Below the pieces are notes generated by a model. The model did not search any database and was not told where the DNA came from. It saw only the letters and a list, made by a program, of their open reading frames with translations. A program made the position numbers and the translations under genes. Shown here piece by piece: positions 27,301 through 39,331 of a DNA stretch of 64,000 nt. Source of the stretch: Acanthornis magna (Eukaryota; Chordata; Aves; Passeriformes; Acanthizidae). Numbering within the stretch: position 1 is the stretch's first letter; each line of letters begins with the position of its first letter. The stretch is taken from positions 16,507,501-16,571,500 of the forward strand of contig JAWUZG010000029.1 in assembly GCA_036785705.1 (NCBI GenBank). The letters run 5' to 3'.

Positions 27301-30300
27301 GTAAGGGTCACAGCTGGTTGTCTAGATTTCCATCTAGCTCTTGGAGCCTGTTAAATCATCAAAAGCTGAGGATCTCTGTGTGAATTTAATGGTCGTGAGT
27401 AAGAAATACAGCAATGTGCGACCTCTACCACTGTCTGTGGAGACCAGGCCATGCTAGGTCAAGCCAAGCTGGGGTAGGCATAAATGTCATGGGAATGCAG
27501 CTCTGGCAGCTCTGGCACAGCATTCAGGCACAGCCCTTGCCCCTGTGGCCAGACATGCTATGGGGAACTCATAGAACCCATCTGCAGCTGTCTGATATTT
27601 CCAAAAGGAGCCCAAGCTTGCAAAGCCTGTGTAGGACTATTCCTATTACCCCTGCTTCAAAGAGCAGCAGAAGCAAAGCTAATGGTGCCCTCTCTTGGAA
27701 GAAAGAAACTTTGTCCACAGAACACATAGCTTTAAAATAGGTCTCCCAGCAAACAAAGCTGAAGAAATGAGCTTGCATAGGCGATTTATTTTCCAGTCCA
27801 TTTGGAGTACAGGTTCATGGTACATTTAATCCAACCTACGCATGGGATGCCACTGGAAAGAGTCGCTGCACTGATCCAGTGGAAAATTAATCCTTCTCTT
27901 TGGCAGCTTAGCTTTAGCAGACTTGGAAGCATGTACCACAGAGCTGACTTCTGACATGGCAATGTACATGCAAAGGACACGACCATACCCCATGGTGACA
28001 AGTGTACAAGTGACAGCATCGTAACAACTGTGACATCCTCCTGGCCACAAGCTCTTGTGCATGTTACTGTAAATAATTCTGTTTCCCTGATTCTCAGTTA
28101 TTTGGTTTCTTCATGTCTTGCAAGAAAAGCAATATTGTGCAGACGATGCTGTGAAGAATCTTCAAGTAATGCAAACAGGCTGTGTCAGAATGAAGAGATT
28201 TAGGTTCTTATTTGGTTTGTGATCATTACACTGCTGGTGGGGAGAATTCTTCATCCAGCCTTTTTTGTACCTTATGGGAATGCTTCAGCATGGATTTAAC
28301 GAAATGTGGAAACAAAAAATGCTATTTTCAGTAAATGGCAGTTTTAGAAAAGCCATGATTTTGCCTAATGCAAACACTGCCTCCATATACTTTTAAAAAT
28401 TAGTGTATTGGCCCCTGGGCCTTGCTAATGCAAGGTTATTTCTAGTACTTGTTTTGTTGGTTTAGAATCCAGTGGGGATCTGCCTAAAAAATCTGGCTAC
28501 TTTATGTTTTGCTACTGTGAATAATGGTGCTGGAATACACTTGTAAACAAGTGAGACTTTGAATTATTCTTGGGTTTTGAGTGCTAAGCCAACAAACCTA
28601 GCTTCCATCAGACATGAGTTGTATCAGTGGTGCAAAGCAGCAAAATGTCTGTGTGCCAAAACCTGGGAACTTTAGGAGCAGAGAGCAATGGACATCCCCC
28701 AAGGTGTGTGTCTGTAAGCAACATGTAACATCACAAGAGCATACACACAGTTGCCCTCCTCCCAAAAGTCAGGCTGCTTTCTCCCCTCTATCATATCAAA
28801 GCCTGATGAGAAAGACTTTGTATACCAACAGGGCTGTCCCCCACCACAGGGGAGGCAGCAGCAAGGGACACCTTCATAGTTACTTGATGGTCAGGCTGCC
28901 TCCAATGGGCACTTGAAACCAACACAAAAAGGTAGGCAGGCACCAGGCAATTCCTGGGAGAATCAGTGTAATTAAACCAAATGTGATTAGGCAATAGTTA
29001 TTAGACGTAAAACTGATTCCAAATTCATCTTTGTAAGCAACCTTGTCAGAATGCTAATTTCATTGGCTTTCTAATGCTTCCCTTCAATAGAAACTGGTGC
29101 AGATCAATAGGTCACTTCTCCCAGAGGGACAATGCTCACTGGAGAGCTTAAAATAATTGTTCAGCCACAGATGAGCCCATTGAAATGCTGGTAGCTGGGC
29201 CAGTTTCATCACAGGATTTCCACCAAGCTGGTTTACAAGGGAGAAGCCAGAGGAAGGAGACAAGCGGGTGTAGGTGGGACATTCAGACTATCCAAAGAAA
29301 TCCTGGAGAGTCCTTGGAGGGAGGTGACCCTGTCTGCTTCACAGTTTGTGACTCATATTTATTCTTACAAGGACCCTGGGAGGTGGGAGAGCTTGTTACA
29401 CACAGGTAATAAAAACAACTTTTTTTTTTTTACTTTGAAAAGAATGAGATAAAGAAACACAACCTGGCCTAGTGGGGGATGGCCTAAGAGGAGGGAGTAA
29501 ATAGGTGTTGGCATGACTGTAACAGAGAAGGTACTACCTCAAGGAGTTTTCAGTGGGCTCAGAGATGATATTTTGTCCTCAGTGCTGGGATACTGTGTAT
29601 TGAAGTTATCATTCAAAATGTTTGCTCAGAAAACTTTCTTGGGTGAAAGACTGCTATTTCAAACTCAGTCAAGAAGCATGACTCCAACTTATGCCTTCTC
29701 ACACCAAGAAATAACAAAAAAATACCTGAAGGCTGTCAGGAAATGAATAAATAGGTTTATTATAAACCAAATTACCCAAAGACCATGGATGCCTTCTCTT
29801 TCACATGCTTTCATTGAGCACCTGCCTTTTAGCCACTGGGAAAGATATTTTGCTATATGGTCTGATGACACCCAGCCAGAATTTTAATAATACTGATGGA
29901 CATTTGAGGGAAACCCTGGCTCCAGCCACTCATGAAATATTTTTGGCAGGTTGCTCCCGTTCACCAAGCAGAAGAGTTAGTCCCTGGTGCTGGGGCTGCT
30001 TCAGCTCTCCATCAGTTTATGAATTTATGGCTTGTCTTCTGTTATATTGTGTGACTGTGATTTTTGCCTTGAAATATCTAACAGGGACACTCTTTATATT
30101 GAAAACATAAATTTAGAGAGAGGGACTGCTCACCCATATGTGCTGAGAAATTAGTGTTCAATAAACTAATAGTGATAATTTATAATATAATTTCAGAAAA
30201 AGAGGGAGAAGTATTTATGTAGTATAGATGCCTTCCCTCCAACATCATACTGCTCTACAATAAATATTTTAATACAGATTGGGCTAAAGAGGATTCTTGT

Positions 30301-32549
30301 CTCTTTGATGAGCCTTTTTTTCATTTTGTAAATGAAATTTTACATTTACGTGTTTTTCAGTTTATAAAATTCTCACTCTGCACATTGCTATGATTCAGTG
30401 CAAACTCAGTAAAACCACTGGTTTGCTCTAGTGGTGGGTTTTTTCATAGTACTCTGGATGATTTTTTTAATAGGGGAGGTGCATTTCACCCTATGCAGCA
30501 ACAATGCAGGCAAACAAAGTGACACACAGTTAAGTAAGTAGCACTGGCTAAGATGAAGTTTGCATCTTCTCAAGTTATCCTCACGTCTCAACTATAAACA
30601 CATGCAAATACATAAATGCCCCAAAGCATACTTTCAGCAATATAAGCTCTTTCATAAACCCACTTTTATAGGTATAAAATTTTCCAATACTGCAGTGGTC
30701 TAATTCATGAAAACTTAATAAATTAGGCACATCAAGATTGCTGGTAGAATAACATTAGCTAATTTTACTGAATATGAAAGTATACTAAGTTGTGTGATGA
30801 AGGAGACTGCTGTTTGCCTTATTCCATGCTTCAGTTCCTGTGGAAGCGTAGGTAGTAGATAAAGAACAACCTAATAAGTTCAATGAAGAGAAGGAGAAAC
30901 TTTTTCATTGAAACAGCAGGAAGCTCTGAGAATTAGACCCAAAGCCTGTTGTTGCTGCTGAGCTCTTGTGTTTAAATGAATAAGATGCACTAGTGCCGAC
31001 TGTTTAGTACCTCACTCTTTAAATATTGTTATTTTATATTGGATTTCCTGGAAAGAAGGTTTTGTCAAACTTGCCAGGGCAGAGCTGCTGTCATCTTTTC
31101 AATCTTGCATGGTTAAGATGTATTACACTCAGCAGAATGCCAGTGTGGGTTGCCTTTGTAGATGAGAAGAGTTATAGCCCCACGGATCTTGTTCAATAAG
31201 CTCCATTCATTTCTTGGGTTGCAAGGTTATGTTTCCACTGCTCCTTGAAGTCAAGGAGTAACTCATGGAGTTACAGAGAAAAAGTATCTTTCACTTGGCC
31301 CACAGTGGGGTTGCTGGTAGTGTGCAGGGTAGCACTTGAGCCCAGCCTCCTCCTGCATCATCTGCACTCTCGGCAGTGCTGTTCTATGGGAGAGAGGGAA
31401 GCATGGCAAAAGGCAGCAGCAAGTAAAGCAGATAAACTAATCACTGAAAATCTGGCAGCAAACTGGATTCATAGCAAACCACTTCAGTGTTGCATGCAAA
31501 ACTAAGAAGCTGACAGAAATCCCACCTTTATAATCATCAGCATGCTTTGCTTAAGAAAAAAAAAAAAAAAGAAAAAAGAGGAAAAGAGAAAAAAATAAGG
31601 AAAACAAGCTTTTCATCTTCAAAGTACTTTACAAACATTCATTAATTAACCTTTTATGTCTCAGTATTGCAGCTATCATGGGAAGGGCCTTAGGGGAAAT
31701 GGTAGCAAAGCTTCTAAATATCCCTTTGAGATACCAGCTGAACCTCAGATGTTTTTTTTAAACTCACCATTGAATGCAAAGCACTTCTATAAATACTTCA
31801 AAAAGCACTAACTATGCTATTGAAATGCATATGTGTGTATACAACCTGTGTAAAAAGTTATAGATGATTTATGTCCCTCTTAAGTCTTTAAAGCATGACT
31901 AATGGCACATCGCCCTCAGTGTTGGAGTGAACTTCTCTAGGTGGGTCTGCAAAGACTTGCATACAAGTCTGTAAGTTAGTCCCACAGAAGCTTGGTGAAG
32001 GCGTTCCTGGGGTAATACAAGCATGCAACCTTAGCATGAACAAAGCTGTAATAAGTGTAAACTGGCCTTTTGGACCATTTCTCTTGTTGGCACACACTGG
32101 TAGGTCCTTCAGCCCTGCTGAGGTTGCTACTCTCACTTGGCTTTTTTCTGGGCATCCTTACATCCTGGGGAGGCAACTTCATGGCTCACTTGAAGGCCCA
32201 AGCCAGAGTGTGCCCCAAAAAGCCTCACCACAGCAGGGTTTGCTGCCATGCCACTGATAACAGCATCGATCATTTGTGCATGATATAAAAGCTGATTTCA
32301 ACTCACTAGCTTATGATTGTAATCCAAAAAGTAAAACTGGAGTAAAATCTGTATTCTTAAACTACACAATTCTGTATATACTTCCTCTCAGATAGACATC
32401 AAAAATACTGTATGGCACAATGTTATCCCCTGATGAAGGCTCAGAGAAATAGACTTCTAAGTAACTCTCTCTTTTACAATGACATTTTGAATAATCAGAT
32501 CACTTATGACCCAATTCTTCAAAGCACAAATACACTTAGACATTTAGAC
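24349..32549. other. Intergenic stretch, no gene recognised
   Basis: About 8.2 kb of mostly AT-rich DNA with only short, overlapping, low-complexity or antisense open frames. In several vertebrates LANCL2 lies downstream of EGFR, so I looked for LANCL2-like peptides among the frames and found none. An A-rich tract lies at 31552-31605. AATAAA hexamers at 25531 and 25545 could serve a longer EGFR transcript. Confidence 0.6.
31552..31605 (+). repeat. A-rich simple repeat
   Basis: Long run of A broken by G, T and C, of the form a(n)g and aaaataagg. Low-complexity sequence. Confidence 0.85.
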
Positions 32550-32555
32550 ACTTTC
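32550..32555 (-). repeat. ERV-1 target-site duplication, left copy
   Basis: The bases actttc lie immediately outside the left LTR and are repeated exactly at 39326-39331 outside the right LTR. A 6-bp duplication is normal for alpha/betaretrovirus-type integration. Confidence 0.9.
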
Positions 32556-32953
32556 TGCTGCAGAGGAATTCATGGGTCATCACACACAGAGATCAATATG
32601 ATCAGGTGAAGACGTTTATGACAGATCAGAAGGCTACTTACATACATCTTCTACTTCTCTACATGCAAGCAATACATTGGTTTCTAGCTACTTGTTTACA
32701 CATCTAAGCAAATCACTTAGAGCGATGGTGAGCTGTCATAAAAATGCTGCTGCTGCTGCTCTGCCCCGCTAAGGTTCTACAACCTGCCGTTCACACACTC
32801 CGTTGTTTACATTCTTGGAATTGCTACGCTTGGCAGCTACTTCCCCACAGCTGCACATCAAGGACATATTTACCTTCTTGCTTATTTTGCTCAGCTAAGT
32901 TAAGGCTGGATTTTGCATGTCTCAGTGTCTTGACTATTAAGAATCCCTCAACA
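32556..32953 (-). repeat. ERV-1 3' LTR
   Basis: A 398-bp long terminal repeat with TG...CA ends (tgctgcagagg to cctcaaca on the + strand). It aligns end to end with 38936-39325 with about 23 substitutions and three small indels (2, 4 and 2 bp), close to 6 per cent divergence. Because the element reads on the - strand, this copy is the 3' LTR. The TATA-like stretch seen in the other copy is altered here (tatgtaag against tatataag on the - strand). Confidence 0.93.
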
Positions 32954-32968
32954 TATTCCCCCTTTTTC
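32954..32968 (-). other. ERV-1 polypurine tract
   Basis: On the - strand this reads as a purine run GAAAAAGGGGGAATA just before the LTR start (TGTTGAGG). It is the expected primer for plus-strand DNA synthesis. Its 12-base core AAAAGGGGGAAT is identical to that of the ERV-2 polypurine tract. Confidence 0.85.
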
Positions 32969-33490
32969 TTTCTGCACAAGCCAGGCCTGATTGATATATT
33001 TTTCCGTCACTCTGTGAATTAGCGTAGAGCAGCATTGCAAAGCACAGCAAAACAACATTCTGAAAGTTATTATTATCAAAAGCAACAACAATGCTGTCTT
33101 GCACAAATTCTTGAGCCACTCAGTGATTCTTCAGCTTTTGAGCAACCTTTCTAACCTTAACTCGTTACTCACTATTAAGTATACAGTTACTTAAAATAAT
33201 TTTGCTAGCAAGCGTTACTTTAGCTAATTGAAACTGTGAAAACAATATACACCATTGCTCTAAAGTCTCTACCAAGCTCAAATCTTGATTAAGAGTCCAT
33301 AGTTTTTTCTGAACTCTGGTTCTTGATTTTGAGCAGGCGAGCAGGTCATTGCTTTAAACCTGTTGGTGATAGAACACATGCATACTCTCTTCTCCAGGTT
33401 AACAGGTTATCTGAGCTTTGTTATTGCATGTTATTACACACTCAGTTGTGGGTATTGCATTATGAGCAAAGGTGATCAAGGCAACAGGTG

Positions 33491-33546
33491 CAACTACTAA
33501 TACACATAAGAGAAAGAGCAACTACTAATATACATAAGAGAAAGAG
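33491..33546 (+). repeat. 28-bp tandem duplication in ERV-1
   Basis: Two adjacent copies of a 28-base unit beginning caactactaata, differing at one position. This is a recent local duplication. Confidence 0.9.
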
Positions 33547-34692
33547 AACAGTACTTCAAAAGTATACAGATTATCAACCATTTAACTATTAGCTACTACC
33601 CAAAGTCTACAATCACTGAAGAGTCCCATTTTACAGGCGAGACCTGAAGACCTTTCCCGGGCAAGGCTTTCAAGTTTACCTGAAAGGGGTTCCAGTTCTT
33701 ATCAAGCTGAATTGGTGAGCTAAAATGACGCAATTACATTTTTAGAGTAGAAACATCTGGGATTAAAGATCCAGCACCCGATCAGCTTAGGGCCAGGGCT
33801 TGGCCAGAGTCCAGGCCTTACTGAGAGGGTCTCCCTAAACCATCTTACAAACAAGCCTCTATTAATATCAATTCTTTAAAACAACACACTTCTTATAGAT
33901 AACTACACAGGGTTATGTGAAAATTTCTAAAGCAGACGGCGTTGTCATTTAGTTTTAACTAAATAATTAATGGTACCATAAACAAACTGCAAATAACTGT
34001 GAACAAAGGAATGCATATGTGTGGCATCAAATAATATCTTCTGGATAATGCTCTCTATAAAAGCTTAGTAAATTCATATCATTACATTAACAACACATCT
34101 AGAATTGTTAATACAGTAACAGTAACTGTTCTGAAAAAGTGAGATTATATTTTCTACACATCTATGCATATGACAGTAAAGCAAAATGAAAATAAGAAAG
34201 AGAAGCACTAAGCATCTTACAGTTAATAATATTCATGATTTGAAATTGATATTCATTCTTCTGTGTTACCTATAGAAGGTAAAGCTGCAAAGGTTGTTAT
34301 GAATAGTCATCTTGATTGACTAATGTAGAACATTTAGAATCACAGAACCTGTAATGAAATCAAGGATCTGACAAATTGCATCCTCAACTACTTATCTTAC
34401 CAATTCTTCACCATGAACATTTCAGTTGACTTTATCTTATCTCTATAACAAAAGAACTGTAAAGAACTCTTTCCCCTTTTTCCCCTTTTTTTTCTTTTTT
34501 GTTTTGTTTTGTATCGCATGTTTCGACAGAACTTTAACTTCGCTTAAACTTAAGATAAACCTAACAGAGCTTAAAGTTAACAACTGAAACCGAAGAGAAA
34601 TTAATCTTCAGCACTTAACAAATTACTTTTATCTTACAGGTGTCTCTACATAGATTTACATGCCAGCAAAACACAAATTAACACAGGCAATT

Positions 34693-34712
34693 CACACACA
34701 CACACACACACA
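34693..34712 (+). repeat. CA dinucleotide microsatellite
   Basis: Ten uninterrupted CA units inside ERV-1. Confidence 0.95.
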
Positions 34713-37146
34713 AGGAAACTTCATAGTAGCTGCAAGATTTACTGCAGGTATCAGACTTGCTTTTGCTAAAGGTATCAGGGGGCTAACTCACTCTTAGGCC
34801 ATGAAATACTTTACAGAATCGGCCTCAGGATGTCATCCTGCCAGTTCTGGCACTTCTTAACAACAAACCATGCAGAGAGGGCTGAAATTCCTTGGGGTAG
34901 CAAGTTCTACCCCTCTGCCAGCTGTCAGAAATTCACTGAACAACACCACCTCTCACGGACATGGAAACTCTCTTCACTCAACCACAAGCCTCCGTTTTGC
35001 CTTTTCTTTTTTTACTTTTTTTTCTTTTTTCTTTTCTTCACTTTTAACATGTGCACTTGCTCTGTCTATTCTTTCCTTCAGAAGTTACTAAAATTCAACT
35101 TCTTAATAGAACTAAAAATCAACAAACTTTACCCAAATCTTGATCAACTCAAAGTTGACAGGTCTGACCTATAAACTCAGAATACATAAAAGACTCAAAC
35201 AACATTCTTAGTACATTTGCTGCAGCACTTTCACACCTGTATGCACACGCACACAGATACTGGTTAAGGTGTACGTATGGAAAGAAAAAACAAATCTTTT
35301 GAACTCAGCGAAGTAGTCACTCTGGATGCCTCTGCAAGCATTTAACTTTAAATCTAGCAAAACTAGATACAAGGTTAAGGATATACTTTTAAGAGTTTCA
35401 GATATAGCAGAATTCAACCTGTTTTGACCTCTTCCGTATAAGAAACTACTGAAAATCCATCATACAGCAGGTAAACATCAGCAAATAATATAAAGAAAAA
35501 TAACTGAGTTGTAAATGAAATAGCAGCAACGTAGAACTTTAGAGGGTAGAATTTTTGTAGGATTAACTGGAAACATCATAAAGGTGTGGCAGATACATCG
35601 TGATTCTACATAAATCAGTTTTGGGACTGACCTATGGCAACTATAAACATTATTGAAAATGTCTGTTTCACAGTCAGTACTCCTCTGAGATAAGTGTAAG
35701 TTTACTGAAATGTTTTCGAAGTGCAGCTTTACTCACAGCAATAATAGCATCGTATATCTTGGCAAACTGCATCTAAAACCTGCTTAATTCACAGATGGTA
35801 AGACAGCTTTCTGTAAATATAATTACAATAGGTTTGAGATCTAAAGAATACATCAAGGACATAATCATATAATACTGCCATGACTCTGGACACGCATCCT
35901 ACTTAGTGTTGTGGATGTATAGAACTGACACATGGATACAAGCAGCTGTAGTTACGGTTTTAACTGATTGCGAAGGAGGGTACTAGTATATGTTTCACTG
36001 TGGCCTTTGCCACAAGGGCAAAGAACATCAAGAACTCAGGTACTGAGCAGACAACTGAGAGAGTGTATTTTATGAGATAAGATCAAACTGAGTCACTTTT
36101 CTGGGCAATTAATGTACTTAAACTATTTTGATATTAAGTTCATGTGCAATTTATAAGTATTAAGGAAGAACAAGCACACTTGAATCTCTGAATAGCTGTA
36201 CTAGCTGGAAATGCTGTTACATGTGTCTTTATGGCAAAACAGTCACATTTAAATTGTCTTATTAGAGCTGTACAGGCAAACAGGTAAAGCTGGCACTACG
36301 CTGCCTGTTTTTACAGTAGAGAGCCATGAGCTAATTATGGCTGATTCTCAAAGGTTCTGCAGATAACAAATATGGAGTCAGGCCTAGCATGGGCCTCACA
36401 CAGTTAATTGCTCCTAGGAACTTTGTAAATCACTCAATGTTTTGACATCAGGATTTAAAGTCAATTGCTGTAGCTATACATCTTGTCCAGTTAATATCTA
36501 CTCTACACATCTCAAATAGAGGTGTGAATGTATGCTGAGTAAAACTAAGACACTGAGTCTATGCATAAACTAAGATATTAGACACATAAGGAGAAATTAT
36601 GCTTTCAGGGGATAATTGAAAATTTAACTTTGCTAACTTCTTATGGGATCTTACTGTGCTGTGTTTAATTATGTTTTACTATTTGGTTTGTCTCAGGCAG
36701 CTCAAGGAATGTCAAGGCCAAAGAGCAGCAGTTCGTTGAAGGGGTGCCAATTTAGTTTCACAAACCTTGAGGCTACGTAGAAAAACAAAATAGATTTTAC
36801 CCTGTGGGAAAAAACAAATTTTACACCATGGTTTGAGCGTTAACTCCCAAGTTTTATCAGAGTTGGGTAATATCAGAACTTCAAGTTGCAGATCACAATA
36901 AAGCTGGGGTAATATATAAGTAACTAAGCAGAACATAAAATTATTTGTTCAAATTAAATACTTCAGGTATATCTATTAAAACCTGTCAGCTGAAAACGGA
37001 CTTCTTAGCACCCACACAGCAAAGTTTAGAATTCCGAAGTAGTGTGTTTTCCCTTCAGACATCTCACCAAAATGTACTCTGTCCCAGTAAGATCTAGGAA
37101 AAACAGAAAGCCTGTGAAATTCCTTAAAGGAAACATAGTCAGTGGC

Positions 37147-37166
37147 GGGGGGGGGGGGGGGGGGGG
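37147..37166 (+). repeat. Poly-G run of 20
   Basis: Twenty consecutive G bases on the + strand (C on the ERV-1 sense strand). Length may be affected by sequencing or assembly error, as for any long homopolymer. Confidence 0.85.
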
Positions 37167-37430
37167 CGGTGCTGCTCTGATTTAAGGCAGATTGTCATGG
37201 TTTACATACCAATTCTGTAGAGCTGAGATAAGATGTGCAGGGAAGGGTCAACTAGCTTAACAATTTACAAGACTTTCAGAGCACCAGAGGTACACATAAA
37301 ACACTTTCTAAAGTACTCAGCAACAAACCTAACTTTCAGTCCAACCCTCTCATTTAACCAAGCTGTTATCATCATTGCTCTCTCGTTTCAAAAAGCTGGA
37401 AACAAATTCAAAATACAACTCAGTTGCACT

Positions 37431-38780
37431 AATTAAAAAGGCACTTTGAAGATACATTTGCAAATCAAACTGCGCAGGTCAGCAGAGGCTTTCTGTGGCA
37501 CCCGCCCTCTCCCTGCTGCTGGGGCGGGGAGGGTTTGTCGGGCGGGGGAAAGCGAAGGGTGGGGGGGTAGGAAGCGGCAAGCAATTGCTGCTTCTTCTGT
37601 GCGGCTGTCTTGCTTCCCTCGAAGACATCCCGAGATGGCTCCACCAGGGTCACTGGACACGTCGCACGGTCAGTTGCTCTGCCAGTCAGTCGCAGCTGAG
37701 TCAGCTCTCCGGCCAAGGGGTGAGCGCTGGCGACAGCAGGATGATGCAGGACTGGGGATCCGCGCTCTGAGCCACTGTGCAGCTCTCGGGAGGAGAGATG
37801 TTAATATCAAGGCTTGCCTCACGTAGAAAGCAGTTTCAGAGTTCCGTAAGGAATAATATAAGGTGATCCGATGTGGATAATATTTTGCAGCACTCTTAAA
37901 CTGCACCAACTTTTTGGGACACTTTCACGGGAAGAGCATGGTTTTCAAGTAGGGGGTAGGACGAGCCAAAGGCGAAGCAGCCACAGCGGGGGGAGCATTA
38001 GCACTGGTTGTTGGGGGTCGGAGAAGGCGTACGATTTGTTTACAGGTGAAGCAACTCTAGCAGGCAGATTAAGAGGTAGCACTTGCAAGGTTTTTGCTAA
38101 ATCTTGAATCCTAAACGAAAGATCAGCATGGGTCGATGGACCAGCCTCCACCTCCATTTCCAGGCTTCCACCCTCCCCCTCTTTGCCTCTGACATCATCA
38201 TTGCCTTGAGAGGGGGATGAGCCTCTATGAGAGGCTGCGTCCCTGGCCTTGGCCGCCTCCAGTGGTGGGGGTGGCGGGGGGGGGCTTCAGTTTCTGCCAG
38301 TTTCAGGGGTGGCGGGGGGGGGGCAGGATCAGGTGGGGAGGGATCGACACTCGCAAGGGAATGTCCAGCGTAGTGGAAAAAAGGTTGTTGATAGGAAATG
38401 TTTGCAGGGGCTCTCTGTTTTCATAGTAAGTAAAACATCTACTATGGTCTTCCATAAAGGAGCGTACTTTGTTGCATCCTTTGCTTCCTTGCCGCCTGCA
38501 GCTACAGTGTCCCAGAGCGCTTTCCTGACCACCCCCCAGGCGCAGATTTCAAGAGCTACAGAGGCACCCGATATGTGTCTGTGCTCCCATGCCCAGCTAA
38601 AAAAAGTTTTTCAAAGCCAAGGCATCATATTTCTGTGCTCTCTTAGAGAGAATATGTTGGAGGAGGTTTAGGATAGAATCCCGTTCATGCTCATCCTGCC
38701 CCATCTCCCCCCACGGCCGCTCACCTGTTCCTGGCGAGATTCAAAACTTTTCCGGAAAAGCCACAGGCTCTTCCAAAAGT
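37431..38780 (-). other. GC-rich, CpG-containing 5' portion of ERV-1
   Basis: In contrast to the AT-rich rest of the element, this part has G-rich runs (near 37561-37570, 38265-38290, 38308-38325), many CpG pairs, and a TGACATCATC motif near 38189-38198 that resembles a CRE/AP-1-type site. The open frames overlap on both strands and contain mostly compositional residues (Gly, Arg, Pro), so they are not convincing genes. Next to the 5' LTR, a GC-rich leader with regulatory or packaging function is one possibility and captured host promoter-like DNA is another. Neither is proven. Confidence 0.5.
38724..38734 (-). promoter_or_regulatory. Candidate ERV-1 leader splice donor
   Basis: On the - strand the leader reads CAG followed by GTGAGC about 205 bases after the 5' LTR, a near-perfect splice donor. 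In retroviruses such a donor in the leader is used for subgenomic RNA. Use here is unproven. Confidence 0.35.
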
Positions 38781-38915
38781 TACACTGGAGCTCCATTCCT
38801 GCATGGGACTGCAGGGGTGCCTAGGGCTATTCAACACCTCATCCTGCCCGGGGCTCACAGGGAATTTTCGACCGTCTTCTCCGCATCTGCCATGCATGAG
38901 CAATTTGTTGATAAG

Positions 38916-38933
38916 ACGCGTCGGGGCCACCAA
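38916..38933 (-). other. ERV-1 primer binding site, tRNA-Trp-like
   Basis: Starting three bases inside the 5' LTR, the - strand reads TGGTGGCCCCGACGCGTC. It matches the tRNA-Trp primer site of avian leukosis-type viruses (TGGTGACCCCGACGTGAT) at 14 of 18 positions. A tRNA-Ile site matches slightly less well. Primer use is inferred from this match alone. Confidence 0.65.
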
Positions 38934-38935
38934 TA

Positions 38936-39325
38936 TGCCGTGGAGAAATTCACAGGTCATCACACAGAGATCAATATGATCAGGTGAAGACGTTTATGAC
39001 AGATCAGAAGGCTACTTATATACATTTTCTACTTCTCTACATGCAATACATTGGTTACTAGCTACTTGTTTACACATCTAAGCAAATCACTTGGAGCGAT
39101 GGTGAGCTGTCATACAAACACTACTTCTGCTGCTCTCTTCCGTTAAGGTTCTACAACCTGCCATTCACACACTCCGTTGTTTACATTCTTGGAATTGCTA
39201 CACTTGGCAGCTACTTCCCCACAGCTGCACATCAAGGACATTTACCTTCTTGCTTATTTTGCTCAGCTAAGTTAAGACTGGATTTTGCATGCCTCAGTGT
39301 CTTGACTATTAAGAATCCCTCAACA
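38936..39325 (-). repeat. ERV-1 5' LTR
   Basis: A 390-bp LTR with TG...CA ends, the partner of 32556-32953. On the - strand it contains a TATATAAG box at about 39015-39022, which would place transcription start to the left and direct transcription away from the right flank, consistent with the element's orientation. Confidence 0.93.
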
Positions 39326-39331
39326 ACTTTC
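39326..39331 (-). repeat. ERV-1 target-site duplication, right copy
   Basis: Exact copy of the actttc found at 32550-32555. Confidence 0.9.

Larger units (their letters stand above)
32969..37430 (-). other. ERV-1 interior, AT-rich part without genes
   Basis: About 4.5 kb with no long open frame. Contents seen: a 28-bp tandem duplication at 33491-33546, a CA microsatellite at 34693-34712, T-rich low-complexity DNA near 34480-34510 and 34990-35045, and a 20-base G run at 37147-37166. No retroviral motif such as YxDD, DTG or a zinc knuckle was found in the translated frames. Confidence 0.7.
32556..39325 (-). mobile_element. ERV-1: structurally complete, coding-free LTR element (6.77 kb)
   Basis: Two LTRs in direct orientation, flanked by a perfect 6-bp target duplication (actttc), enclose 5982 bp. 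The orientation is set by a polypurine tract next to the left LTR and a tRNA-Trp-like primer site next to the right LTR. No open frame inside resembles Gag, protease, polymerase or envelope on either strand, and none exceeds about 140 codons. LTR divergence near 6 per cent makes it older than ERV-2. It could be a non-autonomous element that always lacked genes, or a recombinant whose genes were replaced. Complete decay of a coding provirus at this divergence is unlikely, because pol fragments should still be readable. It lies about 14 kb after the EGFR coding end, in antisense orientation. Confidence 0.85.

Noticed and set aside
24349..32549. Possible LANCL2 exons after EGFR, as expected from vertebrate gene order
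   Set aside because: None of the frames contains LanC-type motifs (for example GxxHGxxG or WCxGxxG). The gene probably lies beyond the window.
32744..32765. CTG-repeat-like stretch in the ERV-1 left LTR
   Set aside because: Only about five units. The other LTR shows a degraded version, so this is minor slippage.
38329..38532. 67-codon - strand frame near the ERV-1 5' end as a gag remnant
   Set aside because: It has a helical, Lys/Ala-rich look but no matching matrix or capsid motif, and no continuation in neighbouring frames.
37446..38671. Open frames of 75-140 codons in the GC-rich part of ERV-1
   Set aside because: They overlap on both strands and are made of Gly/Arg/Pro/Ser runs from G-rich DNA. 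No retroviral or host domain is seen.
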